From the NCBI GenBank assembly GCA_964017045.1, contig OZ024808.1, forward strand, positions 15,561,784 through 15,625,783: a stretch of DNA of 64,000 bases, written 5' to 3'. Position 1 is the first letter of the stretch, and each line of letters starts with the position of its first letter. This stretch comes from Omphiscola glabra. Taxonomy: Eukaryota; Mollusca; Gastropoda; Lymnaeidae. The notes under the pieces are model-generated. The model was given only the letters and a program-made list of their open reading frames with translations, was not told the DNA's origin and did not search any database. Shown one piece after another: positions 45,301 to 57,152 of this stretch. The translations under genes and the position numbers were made by a program.

Positions 45301-46289
45301 AAAGTACATCACCAAAAAGACTGCTCAGTGTTTGAAAAAAGTACATCACCTATATAGACTTCCCAGTGTTTGAAAAAAGTACATCACCGATATAGACTGC
45401 TCAGTGTTTGAAAAAAGTACATCACCTATATTGACTGCCCAGTGTTTGAAAAAAGTACATCACCTATATAGACTGCCCAGTGGTTGAAAAAAGTACATCA
45501 CTATATAGACTGCCCAGTGTTTGAAAAAAGTACATCACTTATATAGACTGCTCAGTGTTTGAAAAAAGTACATCACCTATATAGAGTGCCCAGTGTTTGA
45601 AAAAAGTACATCACTATATAGACTGCCCAGTGTTTGAAAAAAGTACATCACCTATATAGACTGCCCAGTGTTTGAAAAAAGTACATCACCTATATAGACT
45701 GCCCAGTGTTTGAAAAAAGTACATCACCTATATAGACTGCCCAGTGTTTGAAAAAAGTACATCATCTATATAGACTGCCCAGTGTTTGAAAAAAGTACAT
45801 CACCTATATAGACTGCCCAGTGTTTGAAAAAAGTACATCATCTATATAGACTGCCCAGTGTTTGAAAAAAGTAAATCACCTATATAGACTGCCCAGTGTT
45901 TCAAAAAAGTACATCACCTATATAGACTGCCCAGTGTTTGAGAAAAGGTACATCACCTATATAGACTGCCCAGTGTTTGAAAAAAAGTACATCACCTATA
46001 TAGACTGCCCAGTCTTTCAAAAAAGTACATCACCTATATAGACTGCCCAGTGTTTGAGAAAAGTACATCATCTATATAGACTGCCCAGTGTTTGAGAAAA
46101 GTACATCACCTATATAGACTGCCCAGTGTTTGAAAAAAGTACATCACCTATATAGACTGCCCAGTGTTTGAAAAAACCACCGTTCCTGTATATTTTGACG
46201 AGATCTCCCGCACGAAGTCTAGACACAATGTCTTCCTGGTTTCTCCTGATTCTAGCTAACCTCTCTTTTTCTGATGCAGCTCCAGCCAT
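39387..46289 (-). CDS. LRAT/PLAAT-family acyltransferase-like protein, gene A
   Basis: Four exons, 46148-46289 (ATG at 46289), 41024-41420, 39743-39872 and 39387-39527, join in frame to 810 nt (269 residues). The LRAT (NlpC/P60-like) fold is clear: AGDLVKIYRNGGFFKHWAVYIG, then GDSLVIH, and near the end YHALYKNCEHFARWCRYG. The inferred catalytic set is His42, His54 and Cys207, matching His23/His35/Cys113 of human PLAATs, but the second His to Cys distance is about 75 residues longer. The last exon encodes a glycine-rich hydrophobic segment (IVAGLTLGPMIGGFLIGG), probably a membrane anchor. Family members move acyl chains on phospholipids or retinol at membranes. The substrate here is unknown. 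Intron 1 holds the 38-bp array. Confidence 0.88.
39978..40647. mobile_element. DNA element with CAGT(A/G)GCGT ends
   Basis: Starts CAGTAGCGTGTCTAGGAG and ends with the complement of CAGTGGCGTAGAAAAGG, in intron 2 of LRAT gene A. Internal similarity (GACACC, GGGCGGACC, short C runs) links it to the elements at 50144-50484 and about 53300-53625. No transposase seen. Confidence 0.45.
41980..43054. mobile_element. DNA element with CAGTGGCGTTACTAG-type ends
   Basis: Left end CTAATGGCGTTGCTAGTG and right end complement of CAGTGGCGTTACTAGGGGG, with a C-run near the right end as in related copies. It is about 1.07 kb, AT-rich inside, without a coding frame. It sits in intron 1 of LRAT gene A, next to the SPIN-like copy 2. 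Confidence 0.45.
43074..43275. mobile_element. SPIN-like hAT non-autonomous transposon (copy 2)
   Basis: A 202-bp element starting CAGTGGTTCTCAACATT and ending GGTTGAGAACCACTG, flanked by a perfect 8-bp target duplication TTCTAAGG on both sides. Internal blocks TTTTCGTTGCTACTTCAT, TCTTAGGCGACCCCTGG and CAAAGGGGTCGCGACCC are those of SPIN/URR1-like vertebrate hAT elements. Non-autonomous. Located in intron 1 of LRAT gene A. Confidence 0.9.
43441..46177 (-). repeat. 38-bp minisatellite derived from the exon 1/intron 1 junction of LRAT gene A
   Basis: About 70 tandem copies. Read on the minus strand, each unit is the last 29 nt of LRAT exon 1 (ending CACTGGGCAGTCTATATAG, coding HWAVYI and the first base of Gly) plus the 9 intronic nt GTGATGTAC. 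The exon itself is the first unit: coding sequence runs into the array at 46176 and the used donor is at 46147-46146. Variants include units lacking two nt at the donor (TATATAGTGATG), GACTTCCC and AAAAAGAC types, which recur in blocks. Confidence 0.95.
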
Positions 46290-48329
46290 TTCGATTAAAT
46301 CTGTTAAGGTATATAGAGAAACATTCTATAAGCTTGTGTCAAATCTTCCTGATCTGGGAATCTTTCCCGGCTTAAAGGTAAAATATAAGGTCTCAATTTG
46401 TGACTTATCGGTTCAAAATCTATTTGATGCAGTAGCGAGCCTAGGGGTGTACGAAAGGGGCGGTTGAAAACTGGCAAGAATATTACAATTTTTTTGCGTA
46501 AGAAGACTTAAGATAATCTTTTATAACAGTGGTGGGCAAACCGCGGGCCGCATGCAGTGTTTCTTTCGGGCATACCTCCGGGGGGGGGGGCACTGCCCCC
46601 CCGGAGCAAGTCAAGTGCCCCCCGGGGGAAAATGTGTAAGAAAAAAAAAATATTTAAAAAAAACTACTCTAAATTTAATTTTTATAAAATTTTTAAAAGT
46701 TATTGAAATGTGTGCCTTTAATCGATAACAATTATTGGAACAAATAAAATATCGCTTTGTTCGATATATATTGATGATCCATAGCGTTCAGGTTAATCTT
46801 CTTACAGGCTCGCAGAAATCGATTATAAATATAGTATTGTTTTGAAAATTGGCCGCTCCTGATCATAAGCTAAATCTTACTTTTTCTGATTCGCAAATAT
46901 CGGTATCTTTTATTTGATTACATTTTGCAGCTGCAAAAGTTGAAATACTTTTTAAATATAGTTCTTGCTAATAAATAAACATGTGCAATCTGTTTTTAAA
47001 TTATATTGTATAATAGCATCATGCTTTAAAAAATCATTTTTAGCTAACATTTTAATGTAGTAGATTCCATAGATGTTTGCTGACATAGATAAAATGAAAA
47101 TTTAAAAATAATAATAATAATAATTTTAAAACAAAAAATTAGGAATTTAGCGGTTACATACAAATAGTGGAAATTTCATCATAATTATTAAATCGAGTGT
47201 TTCTAATTTTTTAACACAGTTTCGGGAACAGAGTAAAATGATTTTTAAAAAAAGTCTTTATTTATTAAATCACCAATGACTTTTCTCTGTTAATATAATA
47301 ATAATAAACAATCTTCCCCAGCTGTTTGAACTATTTTAAAAAAAATCATATTTTAAAATATGTTTAAACAACGAATTAAAAAAATTGAGTATTTCGATTA
47401 TCTTGTACACGCCATTTTTGGTAGTAGGTAAAAAAAAAATTATATGGAGTTGGTAAAAAAAAATTGTTTTCAAGTATAATATTGAAGAGCCAAGTTGTAA
47501 TGATCTGAAGCAAATTATAATAGTCTAAAAATCTTAATTATTAATTAACATTTCAATCAACTGAATATTGAGAAATTAAACTAAAATTTTATACGAAAAA
47601 AAATCACACATTAATAAATATACGATGTCTTTTGTAAACAGTTTATGACTTCTGAACAATTATGTCGGTTACATATGATTTATAAATAAATACCAAATTT
47701 GAAAACCCATAAAGTTATAGTCTATAGCCTTTTGTACAGAAAAGCTATTTTTCTTTTTGGCTTTGGTGAAACTTGGAAATATTTAGAAATAAACGTATGT
47801 TTTTGGTTTTTCTTTTTTCATTCAAAATGTAAAACTATTTTAGCATTTCTTTTTTGGGATGGATACCTTTTTTGGAAGGAAGTCTTTTTTCTTAATTTTA
47901 CAAATATTTTGTAGTAAATTAATTATTTTTATGTAGTTGATCCCAAAAATATTTTAAAATAATAACTTTAAAAATACATTACTTTTCAATTTGAAAAAAA
48001 TGTTTGCATACCACAGTCAAGCAGAGACGTCGCTTGTACGATGGCTCTTATGTCAAATGACACATAAAATCTTAACTAGCATCTCTCCCGTTGCTCTGCA
48101 GTTAAGTGTTTAATGATGCGAAACTAAATTTAACTACGGTATTTTAAAAAAAATGCATTCTTGCATTTTGAATTTATCAAAAAATTTCCGGGACCTATAA
48201 AGTTTTAAGGGGCGAGTCTAAGCTAAGGAGTATCTCTCGATAAAAAACATACCCTAAGGGATCCCAATTGGACTGAATTTATTTAATATTGTGCTGGTGG
48301 AAGAGTTAGTGATGTCCTGTTATTATCGT

Positions 48330-49460
48330 TATTTCTAGCGCTTCCCACCCAAATGTCAGAAATGTTTACATCAGTGGCGCTTCATCCCATTTAGGGCCCT
48401 GGCCTGCTCCACCCCATTCTTCCATTGGGATCGATCCATCGCTTTACACCTCCATGTGCGAACCCCAACCTTTGTAAGCCCTTCTCTACATCGTTAATCC
48501 ATCTCAGTCTTGGTCGACCGGTGAGCCGTCTGCCCCTAGGTTTCTGCCTGTATATCGTTTTTGTTGCTCCAGAATCCGGCATCCTTTCAATGTGTCCTGC
48601 CTAGGGCAGTCTGCCATTTTTCTATACTGTTGTGACTATGGATGGGTATTTGTACAATTGATATAGCTCTTAGTTTGTACGTATTCCCAAAACAAAATTG
48701 TCTATCATCGGGTCATATATTTAGCAGGTTCTCTGCTTTTCTGGTAGGAACCAAGTCTCACTACTGGTCTTGTGACAGTGGTGTATACTGCCTTCTTTGT
48801 TCCCTTATCGAGATTTTTGCTTTGAAGTAGCTTTTGTAAATTGAAATAAGAACGGTTTCATGCTGTTATTCTTTCTTGTACATCCGATTTTATTTCCTCT
48901 TGCTTATTTATAGTCACCCCTAGATATTTGAAAGTAGTTACCCTCTCAAAGGCGTAGATGTTCATATTGATGAAGTCATCAGTGCGTATTTCCTGACATT
49001 ATCATAAATATTGCCTTCGCATTATTTACATCAAGACCAGCTTTGACCGTCACATCTTCAAGTTCCCTGAAAGTTTTAATTATATCATCAATGCTGTTTC
49101 TACCAAGTAGCGCTATATCGTCTATGTAGGCCAGGTATTGCAGTGGCTGGCTTTATAAAGTTCCTTATGGTTGTTCTGTACCACCTCTCAGATGCTCACA
49201 CGTATGTTTCTAATGCTTTTTTCTAAAGTGATGTTGAAAAGGATACACGGATTTCCTTGTCTGAGGCCCAGATTGATTGGGAACTCCCTCAAGTACTCCC
49301 TATGTACTTTGATTCTACTTTTGTAGTTATCCATCGTCATATGTATGAGTCGGGTAAGTTTGTTAAGGACTCCAAGTTCCAGCACAGCATCGTTCATGTA
49401 TTTCCTGTCTATGCTATCATAACCTGATTTATAGTCCACATATAGTTGGTGTATGTTGAT
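48330..49460 (-). pseudogene. Degenerate RTE-like non-LTR retrotransposon
   Basis: Minus-strand fragments in order: SGYDSIDRKYMNDAVLELG and FPINLGLRQGNPC (RT domain, normally RQG-C/D), QYLAYIDDIALLGRN (YIDD in place of YADD), VKAGLDVNN, and TGRPRLRWINDVEKGLQRLG. Frame breaks between the pieces show it is dead. It has the same domain order as the copy at 31850-32830 and lies inside the nested hAT region. Confidence 0.75.
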
Positions 49461-49599
49461 GTATTCTTAGCATTTTCTAAGAGACATCTAACAGTAAATA
49501 TATGAACGTTTGAAATGCTCCTTCACACATTGTCTTAAAGATACATTGAATACAGTGCATGATACCCTCACTAGGTAACTCTTGTTACCAGTGAAATAT

Positions 49600-49712
49600 C
49601 CGCATCAACACCAGGCACAGAAACATTGCAAATCCCATCTACATTCATAGGAGCCATAATGATCAATAAATTGATCGTGGGCCCTTAATAGACAGAAAAA
49701 GAAGAAGAAAAA
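49600..49712 (+). mobile_element. Retroposon 3' tail, same family as 24935-25212
   Basis: Shares CATAGGAGCCATAATGATCA and TTGATCGTGGGCCCT with the tail at about 25140-25185, and ends with an AGAAGAAGAA run. The coding part is missing. It is on the opposite strand from the neighbouring RT fragment, so it is a separate insertion. Confidence 0.6.
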
Positions 49713-50143
49713 TTTGCACCACAATGCATCACTGCATTTTGAATTGAACATTATTTTTAAATTAAGGTGACCCCTGCCCTCACTTTTGCTCAAACTCTTC
49801 GGATTCCTCAATTTCTGCTACCCCCCCCCCCTTTTTTTTTCCCTTGACGTCGATCAATGTGACTAACGGTTTGAATCTAATCTTGTGGCAAATGATTTTC
49901 TTCGGCACACCACAACCAAAATGAATTTAGTTTGTGTCTGGCACTGGTCGCCATAATGCCTCCCCTGACGCTTGAAAAATTATTTCCCCCGATCAAATGA
50001 AAGTCTTATCAAAACATTCGAATCATGTATACTCCAAAATGCACCTTTTGATTGTTAAACAATCACACATTTTCTGCTGCCCTACTTCCCGATAAAAATT
50101 ACTTGCCATGTCAGCCAAATTTGGTGCTGATATATGCATTGCC

Positions 50144-50484
50144 CAGTGGCGTGCCTAGTGTTAGCGCCACCCTAGGTGGGTTAACTTTTTTGCCACGCTA
50201 CCTTTCTCGATAGAAACTGTGCAGATGTCCGAAAATCCCGCCGCTCTATCTAAAGAAAAAATGACACCTGGGAAGACCAAATGTTCGCCCCCCCCCCACT
50301 TCTACGTCACTGACGTGAGTCTTTGGCGACAGGGGACAAGATTCATTTTTACACCCCCCCCCCCCCCGGCTAAACTCTGAAACCTATTATTTTCATCCAT
50401 TAACACTATAGCCCATTAGATGCCCCCGCTAGTCTGGCGCCCGGGGACATATATCCCATCTGCCACCCCTTAGCTACGCCACTG
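50144..50484. mobile_element. MITE with CAGTGGCGT ends
   Basis: Starts CAGTGGCGTGCCTAG, ends with the complement of CAGTGGCGTAGCTAAGG. Long C runs inside. A clearly related sequence at about 53300-53625 shares TCCGAAAATCCCGCCGCTC and TATTATTTTCATCCAT, showing a dispersed family. Confidence 0.6.
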
Positions 50485-52406
50485 GCCACTGAAAAACTGG
50501 CACTGCCCCCCCGAGCGTCAAAAGTGCCCCCTCGGGGGAAAATTTCTGAAAGAAACACTGGCCCCATGTGGTCCGGCAACTGATCTTACGCGGCCCTCGA
50601 AGGCATTTAGAAATTTAAAATTGTTATTTTGTAGAATCTTACAGAATTTCATGTACCGTTATGATTTCTAAACATTATTTATCAAATTTCTTTCTAATTT
50701 TCTTTTTTTTTTTTTAAAAAAAACAATCCTTGACCTTTGTCATGTAAGGCTAAAATACGAGATTACCGATTTTAATATAGAGAAATGTTTATCGATATCT
50801 AAAAATGGGACATAATATACATGCGGCCCCCAGTAGCTTTACATTTGTCAATGCGGCCCTCCGCACAAAAAGTTTGCCCACCCCTGTCTTATAAGGTTGG
50901 CAGCTGGGACTGATTTCATCTACATGGACTGGACCAACGAAAATCTCATGACAATCAACATGTTTCTCTGTCAACGTAAATAGCACGATATGCCAGATAG
51001 AGTGCATGTTAGTGTTAATGCATGCATGCCATAAGTGTATTAGTTCATATTATTATGTATTCAAGCATGAGTGAGGAACAATTCTAATTAAAAGCTATAT
51101 CTGCTAAAAATGCGCAGGCAGTACAGACATTAATTAAAGTTAAAGCCATAGAATTTGTTTTTAACGAGCCGCGTCGACGCTGGCGTAGCTAAGGCTTATA
51201 GTCATAATACAAAGCCGGATCAGGACCCTAGGCAGTCGAAATTCTGCCTCCACCGTTACCGGTAGCACACCCAGGGATGCGATGAGGACAACCACCCGGG
51301 ATGACATTCCTTCTTTAAATAGACGCGTAAAAATTGCATAAATATATGTGAGAGGTAAGGGACAGCACTTTTGGGAGCGCGTCACGGGCAGCATTTAGTT
51401 AATGTGCGCCTCTTTTCCGCAAATTATCCACATCCTTCCCTTTGAGTTCGAGTTGACCTTTTGTTAAATACAGGTATCACGTTCGAGAAAAAGAAAATAT
51501 ACCATTTTTCCAAATTTTGTGTCTCTTATTCCCTGAACAAATTAGCTGATATTGTACTTTATGTCTAACTTCTATTTCTTTTCACTCCTGATGTCATCAA
51601 AAGACGTCCGTCTTTTAAAATACTCCCGTTGCGGATTACCTCCTAAAGAAAAGCTTACCACTTTTGTTGTTTACACTTTAACTTTAAGCACTTTTAGAAG
51701 AAGCCAATTATTAGATAATTAAAACACAACCCCATCCAAGAATAGAGCGCCCTAAACCAGAGGAGGCACGAGTTGGCCTAATGTACTTACCGGTATTTGA
51801 TGTTGCAAAGTTTATTAACGTACTACTGTTTCAGATTTGTCATGTGTACAACAATCTTTAAATAGCTAAGTAATCGCAACGCGTAGATATGAGAGTCGAT
51901 ACTTTTTTTACGACATGGCAGCAGTAGGTTACATGCCGTTATCGGCGTCAAAGGGCCTGCGGGGGGGGGGGGGGGGGGTTGGACATTACCGAATGCTTCC
52001 CATTCGATCTGCCCCTGTCACAACCATAAACAAATGTAATCTGCTAGTGATCAGGTGACAGTTGTCGGTGCCGTGCGAAGGGGCCATTCGCCACGGTCGT
52101 CAACACCGGGGGGGGGGGTGGGGGGGCGCCCAAAATCGTCTTTAGTTAGTATATTTAGTGTGAATGAAACGACTAAATGCCACGTTCTTCACAAAGATAG
52201 GACGCCGATGTCTTCTTTTTAAAAATCTTTTTTACTGGTGGCTACTTTCTTTCTTTATATTGGTGGGCATTATTTTTAGGCTTCGCCCCTAGCGCTGCTT
52301 TTTCTTATTAGTAGCTACCTACATCAACCTATATCTGTAGTAATGTATAGAAAATATCGTGTGGATTCCAGTCGTTTTGAGTCTTACAAGTGAGTAATGT
52401 TTAGGG

Positions 52407-52593
52407 AGGCATGCACAACTCAAAATATAAGGCGGGCCGTAATACTTTATGAAAAACGTGCGGGCCGAAAGAAAATAGGAAAAAGTGGGGGGAGGGGGGA
52501 GGGGGCTATTAAGAAAATAATATTAAAGAATATTTCGTTATTTTGTCGGGACGAAAAGTGGGGGCTGGCGGGACCGCATGTTGTGCAGGCCTG
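52407..52593. mobile_element. Short hAT-like MITE
   Basis: Ends AGGCATGCACAAC and complement of CAGGCCTGCACAACATGCGG, flanked by GTTTAGGG and GTTTAAGG (7 of 8). A GCGGGCCG block and polypurine runs lie inside. The 170-residue open frame across 52397-52909 runs through this element and beyond and is not taken as a gene. Confidence 0.55.
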
Positions 52594-53299
52594 GTTTAAG
52601 GGTGTCCTGGGGCGGTCGCTGGGCACCAGAGAAGTGCACGTGGATAAGAAAGAGTTGGAAAGAGTTAGAGAAGAGGCCGGAAGGCGTGGGAAAAGAATAG
52701 TATCACTGAGAGTTAAAAAAGGAAAAGAAGAAGTATGTGTTCCGTATACAACACACACAAATAGAAACAGCAATCGCTCCTTCCCCCTCTCACCCCCACC
52801 CATAATAAAAAATGAACACCAAAGCGATCAAGTGGTTGCGAATATGTTACCGATCTCAAATATCGATTACCCGGTAATTAGTAACACGTTTTTTTTTTTT
52901 TTGGTTTAATTAAATTATTCGGTCGTTATCTGTTGTTTATCACTCGCTTCCCAAGAAACACCTTCCTCCAGTTTCGTTTTCTTCAAGCTCTATGAATAAA
53001 GCTGACAATTTTATCATCTAAAAGTCATGAAACCAACATCGTTGTACGATTGTCTCCTAATCATCCCGTACCTAGAACTGGGAGCCAGGGCTTTTTAACA
53101 GCGGTGACCGGACGTCCCTGTTAATCCGGGACAGCCCCCATTTTCGCATCACCCGTCCCGGCGTCCATGGAAGGTCAGGAAATGTCCCGGCCTGCGGCGG
53201 TTTCCGGCGAACTGCGTATTTTCACTAGACAGGGAAACACTCCCACTGTAAGGACTGTAAGATTATTTTTTTCTGATGAAACAACATGTGGACACCATG

Positions 53300-53690
53300 A
53301 TGGGTTAACGTTTTTGCCGCGCTACCTTTCACCATAGAAACTCTGCAGCTGTCCGAAAATCCCGCCGCTCACTGTAACGATAAAAAAGACACCTACAATT
53401 TGCCCCCCCCCCTTTTTCTCCATCACTGGCGCGAGTGTTTGGTGCTAGGGGACTCAGGATTCATTTTTACGCCACACCCCCACCCTTTTTTTGTGCTAAA
53501 CTCTGAAACACATTATTTTCATCCATCAATACTATATATAGTCCATTAGGTTCCACCGCAAGTCTTCCGCCCGGGACATATGCTCCCCATGCCCACCTTA
53601 GCTGCGCCTCTTTCCACTGGCACTCCCCCCCCCCACCCGAAAATCTGAAATGCCCCACCCCCGGGGGAAATTGTCTGAAAGAAACACTGG
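53300..53690. mobile_element. Fragments of two DNA-element families
   Basis: 53300-53625 matches the interior of 50144-50484. It is followed directly by the right end of the CAGTGTTTCTTTC family (ending at 53690), the same neighbour order as at 50144-50560. The composite was therefore probably copied as one piece. Confidence 0.5.
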
Positions 53691-54738
53691 TTGCAATCTT
53701 GAAAGAAACTTTGTGGAAAGGAGGTTGTGTTTTATTTCTCTATGATAGAGAGCTGCGCTATATGCATGTGTATAATATGGAGTTAACAGTCTGTGAATCT
53801 AGTTAGATAACGTATTAAAGTTTGCATTCATGGTAAGGACTTGAGTTGATTCGGTGCGAGTACGACGTATTACAAGGTGTGGAAGAAATTGATGAATTAA
53901 ACAATCTGGTACAAACAGGAGTTTTACAGTGATGTCTGGGAGCAGCGTTGAACGTTACTATTCTGAACTCCAGATCAGACCAAGAGCCAGCAAGAAAGTA
54001 ACAGGTACGCTTGAGACTGCTCCAACTGACGAGCTGCCATTGGCGACTGAAGAAAGGAGTTACTGGTGTCCATTCCCAAACTGTCCACTTTCTATGATTA
54101 GTTTTTAATTGAAATACCAACACCACGCCACTTGAAAGCAAACGGAAACATAATTCATATCGAAAAACCAAAGCGCGGTAAATATTCGACGTTTTGGAAA
54201 TTCATTATAGCTGAATGGGACTTCCTAGAATCTGGAAATGAGTGGAAAAAATATGGGGAAACTTGGAAAAAAAATGAACGCAACAAAGCTACGAACGTGT
54301 CGACAGTAAGCCTTCATCAACGAACAAACAGTAAAAACAGAATGAAATAAAAATAGCACTTAGCTGGAAATTAGTATCCGAGAAGGCGGCAAAAGCAATT
54401 ATTATCATCTCCCCCCTTTTTTGCTATTCCGAGAATCTCTGTCAATCTCTCATTAAGCCCACACTTGTGCATGTATCACGATCAGCGTGTCTACGGCGTC
54501 ATGTCAGAGGAGCCCCTGACAAGCCTTTGTTACGGATGATCATAAAACAATAAAGGTAAAACACGAGCAGAGAGAGGTTTTAGCCCAGCGAGTGCTGTTT
54601 TAGCCACGTAAGTGATACGAAGATGTAAGAGGGGTTGTAAACACGTCAGTCTGACGAGTTGGGAGGAGCCTTTAGAATAGACTACATTTGCGATCAGCAT
54701 TTTTTCTTTCTTCCCATGTGCCCTGCTATACTTTAAGC

Positions 54739-54800
54739 CAGGGTTCGGCAAACTACGACCCGCGGGCCAAATTTGGCCCGTGGCTTCGGCTGAGTCAATC
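54739..54800. mobile_element. hAT-like terminus (one end only)
   Basis: CAGGGTTCGGCAAACTACG followed by CCCGCGGGCCAAATTTGGCC is a typical hAT-family end with a subterminal palindrome. The matching right end was not located. Confidence 0.4.
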
Positions 54801-55346
54801 GAGTTTTGTATTTACAGAATAGTTAGTGTCTGTGCATTGTATGCAGAGAACAAAAACAAAAACAAAAAATAACAACAACATTGAACAACTGTTTCAAAGA
54901 AGCAGTGAAATACATTTCTCAGTTAAAAAAAAATGAATTTAAAAAAAACGGAAGTACGTCCCAAAAGATGGTGGTAAAAGAATGTGCGGTGAAGAGAAAT
55001 GTTTAGATGTGAACATTTAAAAGGCATTTCAAAGGGGTTTTTGTTTCAAGCACACGGTTCTTCGTTGCATTATTCATCGATGCGATTTATGGGGAAAATA
55101 TCTGAACGTGTCATGTTTCACGGGTCCTATAGTTTTAACCAAAAATAATTAATCTCTTACGGCCTCCATCATCATAAGTGTAGCCCCTTTGTTCGCACTG
55201 CCCTGCACATCATAGTATTGACCAACGCTGTGCAGAGGCAAGTGAGTAAATCATTCTGGGGCCATGCCCGCATGCACCCCCCCCCCCCCCGGGGGCTGAT
55301 ATTTTTATTTTTAAAAAAATATTGATACAATTCTTTTGAAATGTGT

Positions 55347-55432
55347 GGGGCCTCAAAATTAGGATTCATTCGGGGCCTCAAAATTAGGATTCATTCGGGG
55401 CCTCAAAATTAGGATTCATTCGGGGCCTCAAA
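55347..55432. repeat. 25-bp tandem repeat, about four copies
   Basis: Near-perfect copies of a unit containing GGGGCCTCAAAATTAGGATT. Non-coding. Confidence 0.85.
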
Positions 55433-55778
55433 ATCCTTTGCACAGCACTGGTATTAATTATCTTTAATGGTTTTTAGTTGTTCCCTAAATAATTTATTTA
55501 GTAACATGAGCCTGTCACCAATTTCTTGCTTTGCTTCACATTTCAACAAGGATCACAAAGTTGTATTGTTTGGTGTTTTTTTTACAAATTTTTAAATTTG
55601 ATTTCTTATTGAATTTAAATTTGTGAGATATTCTTTTCATAGATAAACACACCTTGATTTCGGCACTAACAAACAAACACCCAGAGCCCTACGAGTCACG
55701 AGATCTTCTTACTGGCTCTGGTAAAAAAAAAAAAAAGTTTGTAGATGCCTGGTCAAAGTCTAAGTGCTTCAGCTCATT

Positions 55779-56160
55779 TTCAAGCCTCATATCCATCAAG
55801 GGCAACCCAGCCACTAACTGGCCGCCCCCCCAGCCTCACATCCATCAAGGGCAACCCAGCCACTAACTGGCCGCCACCCAAGCCTCATATCCATCAAGGG
55901 CAACCCAGCCACTAACTGGCCGCCACCCAAGCCTCATATCCATCAAGGGCAACCCAGCCACTAACTGGCCGCCACCCAAGCCTCATATCCATCAAGGGCA
56001 ACCCAGCCACTAACTGGCCGCCACCCAAGCCTCACATCCATCAAGGGCAACCCAGCCACTAACTGGCCGCCACCCAAGCCTCACATCCATCAAGGGCAAC
56101 CCAGCCACTAACTGGCAGCCACCCAAGCCTCATATCCATCAAGGGCAACCCAGCCACTAA
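55779..56160. repeat. 49-bp GC-rich minisatellite, about eight copies
   Basis: The unit contains ATCCATCAAGGGCAACCCAG and CCACTAACTGGCCGCCACCC. Copies differ mainly at CATATCC/CACATCC and one GGCAGCC. It is unusually GC-rich for this window. Confidence 0.9.
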
Positions 56161-56769
56161 CAAAGCGAAGTTAATAGAAATGCTTTAAAAATGAACTAAA
56201 CATACACGCATACGTATGCGATACTTTTTTGTTGATGTTTTAAATGTATAAATTATACATTATACTATAATGCTGTAAGGAAATAATCATGTCATTGTTT
56301 CATTTGATATCTGCATAAAATATGAGCTTTCACTTACATTTATAATGATTATATTTTATATTAATATTCTAATGTCCCGCCCGCTTTCACACCGCAGATT
56401 TATTTCGCCAACTATTTTCAGAAAAAAAACAAAAGAAAATATTACGCTCCAAACGCGCTTGCGATATTTTTTCTAAAATAATCTCATTTAGCGCAGTTAT
56501 CGGGAATTTTATTTCGTGAAATCAGTGACATCATATTTCCCTCATCTTTCCTTTGAAAAAAAAAAGAGGGAAAAACTGATTTTTGAGGGTTGGGCTGAAA
56601 ATTTGATAGAATATGTTATCATCGGCAGCGAGTCTATGTGCCAAATTTCAGCTTGAGAGGTTAACGGGCAGTGGGTAAATTAGCCGTTCGAAGATTTTGT
56701 CACCCAGCCAGAAACACACGAATGAAATCGAAGTTAATATAAAGGTTTTAAAATCAAAAGCTTTAAACC

Positions 56770-57015
56770 AACAATAATTTTTGACATGATTTGATCAAAT
56801 ATTTCCAGATTAAATAATTTTTGACATGATTTGATCAAATATTTCCAGATTAAATAATTTTTGACATGATTTGATCAAATATTTCCAGATTAAATAATTT
56901 TTGACATGATTTGATCAAATATTTCCAGATTAAATAATTTTTGACATGATTTGATCAAATATTTTCAGATTAAATAATTTTTGACATGATTTGATCAAAT
57001 ATTTCCAGATTAAAT

Positions 57016-57051
<36 letters not shown>

Positions 57052-57121
57052 TTGTAAAAAAAAAAAAAATTATTTAATCTGGAAATAATGATATTTGATC
57101 AAATCATGTCAAAAAAATTAT

Positions 57122-57152
<31 letters not shown>

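Larger units (their letters stand above)
46555..50560. mobile_element. hAT-type element nested inside the 46527-50886 element
   Basis: Inverted ends CAGTGTTTCTTTC at both sides, subterminal blocks rich in CCCCCGGGGG and CACTGCCCCCCC, and flanking 8-mers GCCGCATG and GCCCCATG (7 of 8). The right end of another copy of the same family lies at about 53600-53690. The interior is AT-rich and carries later insertions. Confidence 0.6.
46527..50886. mobile_element. hAT-type element, outer layer of a nest
   Basis: Left end CAGTGGTGGGCAAACCGCGG, right end complement of CAGGGGTGGGCAAACTTTTT. Flanking 8-bp sequences TTTTATAA and TCTTATAA match 7 of 8. Subterminal GCGGCC blocks are shared by both ends. 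Most of its 4.36 kb is a second hAT-like element and material inserted in it. No transposase frame is left. Confidence 0.65.
50900..55330. other. Gene-poor stretch with C/G homopolymers
   Basis: Apart from the elements listed, no coding region was recognised. Long G or C runs (for example 51960-51980, 52110-52130, 55277-55293) break up the sequence, and such runs are prone to assembly error. Confidence 0.5.

Noticed and set aside
46168..46467. 99-residue open frame on the plus strand over LRAT exon 1
   Set aside because: Shadow of the minus-strand exon, which encodes the conserved LRAT motif and has the correct splice phase.
52397..52909. 170-residue open frame on the plus strand and the 118-residue frame opposite
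   Set aside because: It runs through a hAT-like MITE and polypurine tracts, has low complexity and no recognisable domain.
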